The notes under the pieces are model-generated. The model was not told the DNA's origin. It searched no databases and worked only from the letters and a program-made list of their open reading frames with translations. This document shows, in pieces, positions 53,458-62,131 of a stretch of DNA of 64,000 nucleotides. This stretch comes from Aquicella siphonis. GTDB lineage: Bacteria > Pseudomonadota > Gammaproteobacteria > DSM-16500. Numbering within the stretch: the stretch's first letter is position 1; each line of letters starts with the position of its first letter. A program made the translations under genes and the position numbers. The stretch is from NCBI RefSeq assembly GCF_902459485.1, contig NZ_LR699119.1, forward strand, positions 310,001 to 374,000. Direction: 5' to 3'.

Positions 53458-53588
53458 TGCAGACAGATGACAAAAAAGATGAAATCAATGTTTACCGGCT
53501 GGGCCGGCTGACTGTGCTTGAACTGATGGCGGTTCTTGCCGTGTTGGGCATTCTCGCAACCTGGGTGCTGCGGCGTTTTTTTGCCTAA
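53457..53588 (+). CDS. 43-aa single-helix protein with pilin-like N-terminus
   Basis: ATG 53457 overlaps the last base of trpS and the frame stops at 53588. The product has a charged N-terminus (about 15 residues), then G-R-L-T-V-L-E-L-M-A-V-L-A-V-L-G-I-L, and ends with three positive/aromatic residues (W-V-L-R-R-F-F-A). The core matches a type IV pilin or pseudopilin signal, including Glu at position 5 after the expected cleavage point; however, Gly sits at -2 rather than -1, and there is no globular part. It may be a small inner-membrane protein or a prepilin-peptidase substrate. Unknown function; coupled to trpS. About 1 kb farther on are the type II secretion genes. Confidence 0.6.
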   Translation: MQTDDKKDEINVYRLGRLTVLELMAVLAVLGILATWVLRRFFA

Positions 53589-53608
53589 CACTTGTGTCAG
53601 GATGGTGT

Positions 53609-53636
53609 CCGCGCAAGCGCACGGTGTCTTTTTGTG
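53609..53636 (+). terminator. Possible terminator after the rsmD-trpS unit
   Basis: CCGCGC-AA-GCG-(CA)-CGG forms a short, bulged GC-rich stem just after the micro-ORF stop, followed by TGTCTTTTTG. The T-run is five bases. Weak but in the right place. Confidence 0.4.
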
Positions 53637-53707
53637 GTTGAAGTCCGGATGAATTTGCGGCATTGTTTTTCGCGATTGATTTTTGACTGGAAATCATGAG
53701 GGACTCT

Positions 53708-53735
53708 TTGCACCTGTTTAAAATTGGGATAAGAT
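53708..53735 (+). promoter_or_regulatory. Candidate sigma-70 promoter of the repeat lipoprotein gene
   Basis: TTGCAC (53708-53713), 16-base spacer, TAAGAT (53730-53735). The start would leave a leader of about 115 bases before ATG 53857, where AAGGA is the ribosome site. Confidence 0.42.
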
Positions 53736-53856
53736 AACAATTTTATGTTAATGGTTTACACAAACCCTTAGCTGGGCATTTTTTGAGGACTTCAGGAAAT
53801 TCCAGCCAAGCGGATAAACTGATGTGGGTTAATTTAATTTATTAAGGAAAAATATC

Positions 53857-54264
53857 ATGCGTAAAAATCTTCTTGTTGCTGCTCTTGTTGGATTATGTGT
53901 AATGGGCCTTTCTGCCTGCTCCAAAGGTGAAGACAAATCCAGTGATACCACCACCACGACTACTGCGATGGCTACGGAACAAGCTCCGGCTCAGACTGCC
54001 GATGCTGCTGCTCCAGTCCAGGCCCAGCCTGAAGCCAGCCAACAAGTTGCTGACAGCAGCCAGGCTACGGCTACTCCGGAAGAGCAAACCACCGCACCGC
54101 TTACCACTGCGGACAATTCAAATTCTTCCAGCATGATGGGTTCCGCTACCGGTACTATGGGTTCGGCTACCGGCACTATGGGTTCCGCTACCGGCACCAT
54201 GGGTTCGGGCACCAACGTGATGGGTTCCGGCGCGATGGCTCCTTCTAATGGTTCCAGCAACTAA
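53857..54264 (+). CDS. Small lipoprotein with tandem GSATGTM repeats
   Basis: 135 residues. A lipoprotein signal ends in L-S-A-C with Cys21 as the acylated residue. The mature part is low complexity: runs of Thr (T-T-T-T-T-T), Ala/Gln/Pro-rich 40-80, then M-G-S-A-T-G-T repeated three times (residues 94-114) with two degenerate copies after. The 21-base repeats at 54136-54198 differ only at third positions. No known domain. It is likely outer-membrane or periplasmic. Its own promoter-like site and terminator suggest a monocistronic, possibly abundant mRNA. Confidence 0.8.
   Translation: MRKNLLVAALVGLCVMGLSACSKGEDKSSDTTTTTTAMATEQAPAQTADAAAPVQAQPEASQQVADSSQATATPEEQTTAPLTTADNSNSSSMMGSATGTMGSATGTMGSATGTMGSGTNVMGSGAMAPSNGSSN
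54136..54240 (+). repeat. 21-bp in-frame tandem repeat within the lipoprotein gene
   Basis: Three units (54136-54156, 54157-54177, 54178-54198) each encode M-G-S-A-T-G-T; a fourth and fifth are partial (G-S-G-T-N-V, G-S-G-A). Such arrays change length by slippage or unequal recombination without shifting frame. Confidence 0.85.
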
Positions 54265-54281
54265 ACTCTTGCTATCATGGT

Positions 54282-54310
54282 ACCGCCTGCTGATCACTAT
54301 CGCAGGCGGT
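54282..54310 (+). terminator. Stem-loop terminator after the lipoprotein gene
   Basis: ACCGCCTGC (54282-54290) pairs exactly with GCAGGCGGT (54302-54310), an 11-base loop, 18 bases past the stop. The following GCTTTCTTC is T-rich but broken. A fair intrinsic terminator. Confidence 0.55.
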
Positions 54311-54528
54311 GCTTTCTTCAAGGCAACACCTGAATCCCTGTTCTTTCCCCGGCTGTTTCTCTTTCCTTAGTTTTGTGTGCCCGGCCTGGTTTGCCCAGTC
54401 TTGAGCAGCGGGGTATTCACTGCCGTCCGCTGAGTTTCGTGATTATTAACTACCTGTACTGACTGCGTGGAAATTTGTGATAATCTTAAGCGATCTTTTT
54501 TATGTTGAATGCCGGATTCTAGAAAAAT

Positions 54529-56643
54529 ATGAAATTTTTTCCCTTGATGATGCGCAAACTGATGAGCCAGCTATCACTGGCTGTAGTTTGTGGTTTATGG
54601 ATTTCTTCTGCATCGTTCTCTGAACAGGCTCCCGCGGCTGCTGCTGTCAAACCGCAGCTCAAGGCGGCAAACGTCCAAGGCGCCCAGCCTGTTGACGAGG
54701 TGAGCGTCAAAGCCAGTGTGAACGCCGAGGAGCCTGTCAAACCGGCCAAACGGTTATGGAACCTGCAGGATGCTGATATCATGAGTGTCATCACCGAGGT
54801 ATCCCAGGAAACCGGCAAGAACTTTATTGTTGATCCGCGTGTCAGCGGCAAAATTTCTCTTATTTCCAGCAAGCCGCTGAAACAGAATGAAGTCTATCAG
54901 GTCTTTCTGTCAGTGCTGGGATTGCTGGGATATTCAGCCATACCCAGTGGTAATGTAGTTAAAATTGTGCCAAACATGGAAAGCGGGGAACAGGCAACGC
55001 CAGTCGCTTCCAATCAATTGCCGGGCAAGGGCGATGAAGTGGTGGTGAGAGTCATACCGCTTGAGAATGTATCTGCGTCGCAGCTGATACCGGTATTGCG
55101 CCCTTTGCTTCCGCAGTGGAGCAACATCTCGGCTTATACTCCCGGCAATGTCATCATTCTCTTGGGGCGCGCATCCAATCTGGATCGCATTCACACCATT
55201 ATTGAAGATGTAGACAAGGCTTCTACCAGCGGGATTCAAATGATACCGCTGCGGCATGCTTCCGCGCCGCAGGTGGCACTGGTCTTGAACAACCTGCAGT
55301 CAGCAGCGCGCGCTGCGGGCGAGTCGAGTACGGTTTCAATCGCAGTCGATGAGCGCAGCAACAGCCTGCTGCTGGGCGGACCAAAAGCCGCGCGATTGCG
55401 CATGCGGGTGCTGGTATCACAGCTGGACGCTCCCAGCCAGGCGCCCTCCGGTAACACAGAAGTGATTTACCTTCGCTACCTGGAAGCAAAAACACTGGCT
55501 CCCTTGCTCAGCAAGATTGCAGCGAATATTCTTGGCAAGAACAGCGGCGGTCCGGCTTATGAAAGCACCAGCACCAATACATCGCCTGCGTCTTCAACCA
55601 CATCCAGCGTATCAAAGGAAATCTCGACCAACTCGCCCAACATACAGGCAGAACCGAATACCAATGCGATCATCATCACCGCGCCGCCCGCTCTCATGCA
55701 GGCATTAAAATCTGTTATCGCAAAATTGGACATTCGACCCGCGCAAGTGCTGGTGGAAGCCATTATTGCCGAGATTGATGAAAGCAACCTGACCAGTCTG
55801 GGTATTCAATGGGGCAGCGTGGCATCTGACGGAACAGTGCAGACAACTAATGGTTCCGCTATTTCATTTCCGCCTCTTGGCGCCGGGGTGGTGGGTATCA
55901 TGCCCAGTGTGCAAATCCAGGCGGTGTTAAGTATTTTGCGTAACCAGAATGGAGTGGATATTCTATCAACGCCGTCCATCATGGTGCTGGATAATCAGAA
56001 GGCCACGATTGAAGTGGGGCAGGATGTTCCCTTTCAAACCGGTTCTTATGCGACATCAAATAACGCAACCACCGTGACGCCATTCACGACAAATCAGTAT
56101 AAACCGGTAACCCTGAAGCTGGACGTCACACCGCAAATCAATCTGGGTACCTCGGTTCGTCTCAAACTGAGCCTGAAAAATGATACTTTGCAAAATCCCC
56201 AGAATCCGGGTCTGACTCCGCTGATCAATACCAGCAAGATCAGTAATACCGTCATCATCAAAAGCGACGATGTGCTGGTGCTGGGCGGACTGATCAGCAA
56301 TTCCAATAATGAAAGCATCAACAAGGTGCCGATACTGGGAGATGTTCCGATTATCGGGCCGTTATTCCAGCAGAAAACAACGAATCAGCAAAAGAAAAAT
56401 TTGATGGTCTTTATCAAGCCTATCATCATTCATAATAACGACGCCGCCATGACGATTTCCGAAACGAAATATAATGAAGTGCGCAAGACACAGGCGAATT
56501 TCCGGGGTGACCTGGCGACCATAGGCGATGAACCAGCGCCCACCAAGCTGCCGCCGTGGAAAAACAAACATGATTTGCCATTGCCGTTTGCGGGCAAGGA
56601 TCCTATTGATCCTTGTCCGCCAGGAAGTGATCAATGCCCGTAG
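54529..56643 (+). CDS. gspD: Type II secretion secretin GspD
   Basis: 704 residues with a signal peptide (about 1-36). In order: N0 domain (F-I-V-D-P-R-V-S-G-K-I-S-L near 98-110), N1-N3 repeats (V-I-P-L-E-N-V-S-A, I-P-L-R-H-A-S-A, Y-L-R-Y-L-E-A-K), and the secretin core from about 430 (V-E-A-I-I-A-E-I, V-G-Q-D-V-P-F-Q-T-G, V-L-G-G-L-I). An Asn/Ser/Thr-rich linker lies around 340-370. It forms the outer-membrane channel of the type II system. The expected cytosolic partner gspE overlaps by 10 bases. gspC, often just before gspD, is absent here, as it is set apart in Legionella. Confidence 0.95.
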   Translation: MKFFPLMMRKLMSQLSLAVVCGLWISSASFSEQAPAAAAVKPQLKAANVQGAQPVDEVSVKASVNAEEPVKPAKRLWNLQDADIMSVITEVSQETGKNFIVDPRVSGKISLISSKPLKQNEVYQVFLSVLGLLGYSAIPSGNVVKIVPNMESGEQATPVASNQLPGKGDEVVVRVIPLENVSASQLIPVLRPLLPQWSNISAYTPGNVIILLGRASNLDRIHTIIEDVDKASTSGIQMIPLRHASAPQVALVLNNLQSAARAAGESSTVSIAVDERSNSLLLGGPKAARLRMRVLVSQLDAPSQAPSGNTEVIYLRYLEAKTLAPLLSKIAANILGKNSGGPAYESTSTNTSPASSTTSSVSKEISTNSPNIQAEPNTNAIIITAPPALMQALKSVIAKLDIRPAQVLVEAIIAEIDESNLTSLGIQWGSVASDGTVQTTNGSAISFPPLGAGVVGIMPSVQIQAVLSILRNQNGVDILSTPSIMVLDNQKATIEVGQDVPFQTGSYATSNNATTVTPFTTNQYKPVTLKLDVTPQINLGTSVRLKLSLKNDTLQNPQNPGLTPLINTSKISNTVIIKSDDVLVLGGLISNSNNESINKVPILGDVPIIGPLFQQKTTNQQKKNLMVFIKPIIIHNNDAAMTISETKYNEVRKTQANFRGDLATIGDEPAPTKLPPWKNKHDLPLPFAGKDPIDPCPPGSDQCP

Positions 56644-58112
56644 AGATAAACCCATTACGCTTTGCATTTTCCAAGCGCTACGGGGTGTTGGTGGCCGGCA
56701 TGGAAAATAATATTGCGAAGGTGGTTTATCACGAAAAACCCCCTCTGATGGTGCTGACGGAAATACGTCGCCAGTTGCAAATGCCTGTCGAGTTTTCGCA
56801 AGTGAGCAGCGAGGAGTTTAACGAGCTTCTGGTCAAAACCTATGAAACTGACTCTTCCACCGCCATGCAAATGGCGGAAGACCTGGGAGAATCATTGAAT
56901 CTGTCGGATCTGATGCATGAACTGCCCAAGGCGGAAGACTTGCTGGAGAAACAGGATGATGCTCCCATCATACGCTTGCTGAATGCGTTACTGAGCGAGG
57001 CTATCAAGGAAGAAGCTTCAGATGTTCACATTGAAACCTTTGAAGACCATGTCACCATTCGTTTCCGCGTGGACGGCATATTAAGGGAAATCCTGGAGCC
57101 GCCGCGTATTCTCGCTCCATTAATTATTTCCCGCATCAAGGTGATGGCGCGTCTGGATATCGCTGAGAAACGGCTGCCTCAGGATGGCCGCATTACCTTG
57201 CGCATAGGCGGACGCGCGGTTGATGTGCGCGTTTCCACCATGCCCACGAATCATGGCGAGCGCGCAGTGTTGCGTTTGCTGGATAAACAGACCGCGCGGC
57301 TGGATCTGAAGGAATTGGGTATGGATCCTCAGTCCCTGGAATTATTCGTGAGCCTGATCAAGAAGCCTCACGGTATTATTCTTGTCACGGGTCCGACAGG
57401 CTCGGGCAAGACGACCACGCTTTATTCAGGACTGATCATTTTAAACGACAGACAACGCAATATCCTCACAGTGGAAGATCCTATCGAATTTGACCTGGTC
57501 GGCATAGGCCAGACGCAGGTCAATAATAAAATCAACATGACATTTGCAAAAGGATTGCGCGCCATTTTGCGCCAGGACCCGGATGTGGTCATGGTAGGCG
57601 AAATCCGTGATCTTGAAACCGCGCAAATCGCGATACAGGCGAGCTTGACCGGCCATCTGGTCTTGTCGACCCTGCATACAAACAGCGCGATCGGAGCGAT
57701 TACGCGCCTGGATGATATGGGTGTGGAGCCTTTTTTGCTGGCTTCCAGTCTGGCGGGCGTACTGGCCCAGCGCTTGATGCGGTTGCTGTGTCCGGAATGT
57801 AAAAAACCCATGCTGGCGACTGCGAGTGAATGTGAAATATTAGGTGTTTCCGCCGCAGCCTCGCCGGTGATTTATCATGCGGCAGGGTGTTCACATTGTC
57901 GTTATACCGGTTATTCCGGCAGAAGCGGAGTTTATGAACTGATTGCGGTTGACGAAACCCTGCGTACCATGATTCACGACCGCCAGCCGGAACAGCAAAT
58001 GCGCAAATATGCCCGCGGCAAATATCCCAGCCTGCGTCAAGATGGATTTCGGCGCGTGCTGAATGGTGAAACCTCACTGGAAGAAGTGCTGAGAGTGACC
58101 AGTGAGGATTAA
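56634..58112 (+). CDS. gspE: Type II secretion ATPase GspE
   Basis: 492 residues. A hexameric ATPase that powers pseudopilus assembly from the cytoplasm. The N1E region (about 1-90) recruits GspL. The core has Walker A G-P-T-G-S-G-K-T-T-T-L near 247-257, Asp and His boxes (D-P-D-V-V-M-V-G-E-I-R-D), and a four-cysteine zinc site (C-P-E-C near 387-390, C-S-H-C near 420-423). All key residues are present. It overlaps gspD by 10 bases. Confidence 0.96.
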   Translation: MPVEINPLRFAFSKRYGVLVAGMENNIAKVVYHEKPPLMVLTEIRRQLQMPVEFSQVSSEEFNELLVKTYETDSSTAMQMAEDLGESLNLSDLMHELPKAEDLLEKQDDAPIIRLLNALLSEAIKEEASDVHIETFEDHVTIRFRVDGILREILEPPRILAPLIISRIKVMARLDIAEKRLPQDGRITLRIGGRAVDVRVSTMPTNHGERAVLRLLDKQTARLDLKELGMDPQSLELFVSLIKKPHGIILVTGPTGSGKTTTLYSGLIILNDRQRNILTVEDPIEFDLVGIGQTQVNNKINMTFAKGLRAILRQDPDVVMVGEIRDLETAQIAIQASLTGHLVLSTLHTNSAIGAITRLDDMGVEPFLLASSLAGVLAQRLMRLLCPECKKPMLATASECEILGVSAAASPVIYHAAGCSHCRYTGYSGRSGVYELIAVDETLRTMIHDRQPEQQMRKYARGKYPSLRQDGFRRVLNGETSLEEVLRVTSED

Positions 58113-58216
58113 TCCGGGTTTGAACGGCCGGGCCTCGTGTTTCGCTGTCGGTCAACGGTGAATGACGCTCACGGATTTGTCACTGTATGAGTCAATTCAA
58201 GTGTTAAGGGGGGTGC

Positions 58217-59446
58217 ATGCCGGCTTATCATTACGTTGCGATCAGTCAAAACGGCCGGGAGCAAAAAGGCGTTATCGAAGCGGAAAGCGAAAAACACGCG
58301 CGGCAATTGCTGCGTGATAAATCCTTTGTGCCGGTGCGTGTGCAGCCTGCACAGGAAAAAAAGAGCTCAGCCGGCAAGGCTTCATTTGCCTTGTTTAAAA
58401 AATCGCGCGGATTAAGCAGCAAAGAGCTGGCCCTCATCACACGGCAGTTTGCCACTCTGTTATCCGCGGGGTTACCTGTTGAAGAAGCGCTGCTAGCGGT
58501 GGCGGAGCAGGCGGACAAGCCTCGTGTCAAGGGACTGCTGTTTTCAGTGCGCAGCAAAGTGGTCGAAGGACATTCGTTGGCAGCAGCATTGAGAGATCAC
58601 CCGGAAGCATTTACTGATCTGTTCAGTGCGACGGTTGCGGCGGGAGAAAAGACCGGCCATCTTGACAAGGTGTTGTTGCGTCTTGCGGATTACACCGAGC
58701 AGCAATGGCAAATGCGCCAGAAACTTAAAACTGCATTGATTTATCCCTCCATGATTGTGCTGGTTGCAATCGGTATCGTGGGGTTTCTGCTGGAATACGT
58801 GGTCCCCAAAATGATAGCCGTGTATGGCAATTTGAATCAGGCTTTGCCGGCGATGACGGAAATACTGATATCCATCAGCTATTTTGTGAAGAGTTACGGC
58901 TTGTATACCCTCATCGTGATAGCGGCGGGCATTTTTATCTGGCGGCGGGCGTTGAAAAGCAGCGAGGCACTGCGGGAAAAATCACATCGATTGCTGTTGC
59001 GCCTGCCTTTGTTGGGTTATGCGGTCAAAACAGCTGATACCGCGCGATTTTCCCGTACCTTGTCTATTCTCTCCGCGGCAGGCGTGCCCATTCTGGAAGC
59101 CATGAATATCTCTGCCCAGTTGATCACCACTCTGCCGATACGCGATTCTATTGAACAGGCCGTACTCCATGTGCGTGAAGGCGCGGCCATACATCTTGCC
59201 TTGAAACAGACCACCTACTTTTCGCCCATGAGTATCCATATGATAGCGAGCGGGGAAGCCAGCGGCCAGCTGGAATCCATGCTGGAGCGTGTCGCGCAAA
59301 ATCAGGAAGACGAAATCAGCCGGCTTATTGAAGTCGGACTGGCTTTGTTTGAGCCCGCCGTGATTCTGATCATGGGTGCGATTGTATTGTTTATCGTGCT
59401 TGCCGTGTTACTGCCCATCTTTAATCTGAATGAATTCACCGGATAG
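58217..59446 (+). CDS. gspF: Type II secretion inner membrane platform protein GspF
   Basis: 409 residues, the usual length. Two cytoplasmic helical domains (about 60-170 and 265-370), each with the T2SF pattern (F-x-R-x-L-S-x-L-x-x-x-G-V/L-P), and three membrane helices near 175-195, 225-245 and 380-400. It connects the GspE ATPase to the pseudopilus. GGGGGG lies before the ATG, 104 bases after gspE. In other genomes gspG follows directly; here two genes on the opposite strand intervene. Confidence 0.96.
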   Translation: MPAYHYVAISQNGREQKGVIEAESEKHARQLLRDKSFVPVRVQPAQEKKSSAGKASFALFKKSRGLSSKELALITRQFATLLSAGLPVEEALLAVAEQADKPRVKGLLFSVRSKVVEGHSLAAALRDHPEAFTDLFSATVAAGEKTGHLDKVLLRLADYTEQQWQMRQKLKTALIYPSMIVLVAIGIVGFLLEYVVPKMIAVYGNLNQALPAMTEILISISYFVKSYGLYTLIVIAAGIFIWRRALKSSEALREKSHRLLLRLPLLGYAVKTADTARFSRTLSILSAAGVPILEAMNISAQLITTLPIRDSIEQAVLHVREGAAIHLALKQTTYFSPMSIHMIASGEASGQLESMLERVAQNQEDEISRLIEVGLALFEPAVILIMGAIVLFIVLAVLLPIFNLNEFTG

Positions 59447-59545
59447 CGGCGTCTTTACGTTGGCGGGTATCCACTGCCGATATTCGCGAAAGAGGTTTGC
59501 CAGGGGGGTCAGGTCAGAATAGCGATGAAACTGCCGCTGCAATCA

Positions 59546-60316
59546 TTATTCAATGATGTCGATATTCATGCCGCCAAAGACTTGCTCTATGGTTTCTTCT
59601 GCTGCGTCGGCGAGAGTGTAACCGGTTTCGCCAAACCAGCGGCGTATCGCCACCAGTTCCCGGCCGCGCAGGAAAATGTAAAAACCCAGATAGGCAACGT
59701 CAGGGTCCATGCCGTCAATTTCCTGAAAGGCGTAACGTTCGGCATAAGGCAGGCGTTTATGAGATTCCGCGTTGGTATATTCGGACAGGATTTTGAATGC
59801 TTCTTCGGCGGTCGCGGCTTGTTCACAGCGGGCTTGTACGACTTCGTAATCGTGCACACGCTGATGCACAATTCGTTCCAGCTCATCTTCGTCGAACAGT
59901 TCCGCGAAACCATGCGGGAGTCTTTCATTGATTCCGAATACTTTATTGATGAAATCCGCTTTAATGATTTTGATGATCGCCGGGTCTATCAATTTGTGCA
60001 GCAAGGGCACCAGCAGACACGCGCGCTTGAAAGAAGGCAGATTTAAATATAATGTGCCTTCCTTGATAATCATGGTGCCCAGGCGTAAAGGGTGTTGTGG
60101 ATTTTTTTTGAAGGAATCCAGGGATTCGAAGTGGGTATCTTCGCATTCGCCCCGCCAAAAGACATTCCATCCTCCCTGTTTTGCTTCCACGCACTGCAGG
60201 TTTTTCAAGGCGGGTTCCAGTTTTTCTGGCTGAAGGATTTGATAGGCTACACGTATAGGTTGATAAGCCTCGCCTGTTTCTACAGTTAAAAAAGGCTTTT
60301 GCAACCGCTCAAACAT
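59546..60316 (-). CDS. Orphan protein between gspF and gspG (256 aa)
   Basis: ATG 60316 follows AGGAG at good distance. The product is soluble and mixed alpha/beta, with no signal peptide or membrane helix. Distinct features: an N-terminal Y-Q-P-I-R-V-A-Y-Q-I-L segment, a W-N-V-F-W-R-G-E-C strand near 49-57 and an acidic helical C-terminus with Y-L-G-F-Y-I-F-L-R-G-R-E-L. I do not recognise it. It is the second gene of a two-gene minus-strand unit (with 60357-60968) that splits the plus-strand type II secretion genes. Its conservation was not testable here. Confidence 0.7.
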   Translation of the reverse strand: MFERLQKPFLTVETGEAYQPIRVAYQILQPEKLEPALKNLQCVEAKQGGWNVFWRGECEDTHFESLDSFKKNPQHPLRLGTMIIKEGTLYLNLPSFKRACLLVPLLHKLIDPAIIKIIKADFINKVFGINERLPHGFAELFDEDELERIVHQRVHDYEVVQARCEQAATAEEAFKILSEYTNAESHKRLPYAERYAFQEIDGMDPDVAYLGFYIFLRGRELVAIRRWFGETGYTLADAAEETIEQVFGGMNIDIIE

Positions 60317-60356
60317 GATGATCTCCTATATCCTTTGCGTATCTCAGGGGCTTGAG

Positions 60357-60968
60357 CTATTTCATCCCGGGTGATTGAGGTTTATAAGTATCTTCCACTT
60401 CTTTAACGACTTGTGCTTTTTGCTTGGCTTGCTGTTTCAGTTCAGCAGCCTGGACGTATAATGTTTTCAGCGTGCTATCCAGCTTGTCTTTTTGTCCAGG
60501 CTCGGCAAATTTGGAGTCTCCCATGGTGACTGCAAGGGTTTGCGCTTCCTTGTATACCTGCTGGTAAGTCTTTGTGTATTTCTGGTTTAATTCACTCAGC
60601 TGATTCAGTTGTGTTTCAAGCGCGGCTTTCATCTTCGGATCGGCAGTCTCCGCCCGGCCTTGAAGCAGGGTGATTTTAGAGCGAAGCTTAATCATTTCAT
60701 CATTGGCTTCTGCCAATTCCCTATGAATATTTTGAAGGTTTTCTACCATGGGTCTGACACTTTCATCCGCGCGCTGGGCCAGCTGAGGATTGGTAAGTGA
60801 TTGGGCGATATCCAGTTTTAACTGCTGGTTGTCTGAGTAGGCTGACCTAAGCAGGTTTTCCATTGCTTGCCTAATATTATCAAATACTTCTTTCAAAGCT
60901 TTTGAGCTTTTATCAGCAGTATTTAGCAAGCTTTTATAGACTTCTTGTTGGGCTTCTCTTGGATTCAT
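60357..60968 (-). CDS. Coiled-coil protein between gspF and gspG (203 aa)
   Basis: ATG 60968 is preferred (GAGGATG upstream); a frame to 60998 exists. The protein is almost wholly alpha-helical and Lys/Glu/Gln-rich, with long heptad stretches (about 70-160: L-A-E-A-N-D-E-M-I-K-L-R-S-K-I-T-L-L). No cysteine, signal peptide or membrane helix. The Gln-rich helices recall phasin-like or cytosolic coiled-coil proteins, but no family is assigned. It begins the two-gene unit with 59546-60316; the gap is 40 bases. Confidence 0.7.
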   Translation of the reverse strand: MNPREAQQEVYKSLLNTADKSSKALKEVFDNIRQAMENLLRSAYSDNQQLKLDIAQSLTNPQLAQRADESVRPMVENLQNIHRELAEANDEMIKLRSKITLLQGRAETADPKMKAALETQLNQLSELNQKYTKTYQQVYKEAQTLAVTMGDSKFAEPGQKDKLDSTLKTLYVQAAELKQQAKQKAQVVKEVEDTYKPQSPGMK

Positions 60969-61139
60969 ATCATCCTCGCATTGCGATTCAGTTTTCAATT
61001 ACCCTAATTATAATCGCTTTTTCTTACCATCAACTTAAATTGTACTCTTCTTTCGGCGATTTTATAACTGTTTACATTTTAGACAGATTTTGTTAAATTT
61101 TCAAATTCTTCATTAAAGACAGGATAATGGTATAGTAAT

Positions 61140-61592
61140 ATGAAAATCCAATTTCAATCAATGAATTATCGAAAAGCCGCCGGTTTCACCCTTATCGAAG
61201 TCATGGTGGTAGTAGTCATCCTGGGCATTTTGGCCGCCATTATTGTGCCAAAAATCATGAGCCGTCCCGAGCAGGCGCGTATCGTCAAGGTCAAACAAGA
61301 CATTACCGCAATACAGAGTGCGCTGGATTTATACAAGCTGGATAACGGCGTTTATCCAACCACGGACCAGGGATTGCAGGCGCTGGTCACGCGTCCTTCC
61401 GCTCCTCCTGTGCCGCGCGACTGGAAGTCGGATGGTTATCTGCAGGATTTGCCTATGGATCCCTGGGGTCTCGCATATCAATATATCAATGATAATGAAA
61501 AAGTGCGTATTTTCAGCTATGGGCCTAAAGGCAGGGATGGTAACAGCGAAATTGGCAACTGGAACATGAACGGCGAGAAACAGGTATCGTGA
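61140..61592 (+). CDS. gspG: Type II secretion major pseudopilin GspG
   Basis: 150 residues with a 15-residue prepilin leader ending in Gly before F-T-L-I-E-V-M. The helix N-terminus with Glu5 and the C-terminal calcium-binding loop typical of GspG (W-G-x-x-Y-Q-Y, D-G-N-S-E-I-G-N-W) are visible. It polymerises into the pseudopilus. GspO/PilD would cleave the leader; it is not here. It opens the gspG-H-I-J-K row, with a 3-4 base overlap with gspH. Confidence 0.96.
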   Translation: MKIQFQSMNYRKAAGFTLIEVMVVVVILGILAAIIVPKIMSRPEQARIVKVKQDITAIQSALDLYKLDNGVYPTTDQGLQALVTRPSAPPVPRDWKSDGYLQDLPMDPWGLAYQYINDNEKVRIFSYGPKGRDGNSEIGNWNMNGEKQVS

Positions 61593-62131
61593 AGCGTCAA
61601 TGCGGGCGGTCAGCCGGCGGGTTCACGCTCATTGAAATACTGGTGGTGATTTTTATCATCAGTATTGTCACGAGCGTGGCCTTGCTGACGGTCAGCCGCA
61701 ATGAAAACAGACAAATAGAATCGTTTACCCATGAGCTGGTCCAGCTGGTGACCCTGGCGGAAGAGCAGGCCATGCTGCAGCCGGTTGTGTTGGGTCTTGC
61801 GCTGGACGAACAGTCATACCAGTTTTCAACTTTCCAGCCTGGTGAGGGGGAAAAAAAGCCGTCCTGGACGCTGTTTCAGGATAAAATGCTGGGTCCGCAC
61901 CGTATTCCGGAAGGTATTCAGCTGGGCGTGGAAATCAGCGGTCAGCGTCAGGCTGCCGAACGTGACGACAACCAGGACGAAGAAGGCAAACCGGCGGCTC
62001 CGCAAGTCATTATATCCACGAATGGCGATATCACACCTTTTACAATCTATGTGGGGAAACGCGGAAAAAAACCCCGTTATGTCATTACAGGGGATGCGGA
62101 TGGTCGTGTCACCAGCAAACTATTGTCTTAA
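61589..62131 (+). CDS. gspH: Type II secretion minor pseudopilin GspH
   Basis: 180 residues from GTG 61589, overlapping gspG by 4 bases. A short leader ending G-G before F-T-L-I-E-I-L-V-V-I. The C-terminal half has a charged insert (A-E-R-D-D-N-Q-D-E-E-G) around 125-135. GspH sits near the tip of the pseudopilus. The end overlaps the gspI start region. Confidence 0.92.
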   Translation: MKRQCGRSAGGFTLIEILVVIFIISIVTSVALLTVSRNENRQIESFTHELVQLVTLAEEQAMLQPVVLGLALDEQSYQFSTFQPGEGEKKPSWTLFQDKMLGPHRIPEGIQLGVEISGQRQAAERDDNQDEEGKPAAPQVIISTNGDITPFTIYVGKRGKKPRYVITGDADGRVTSKLLS

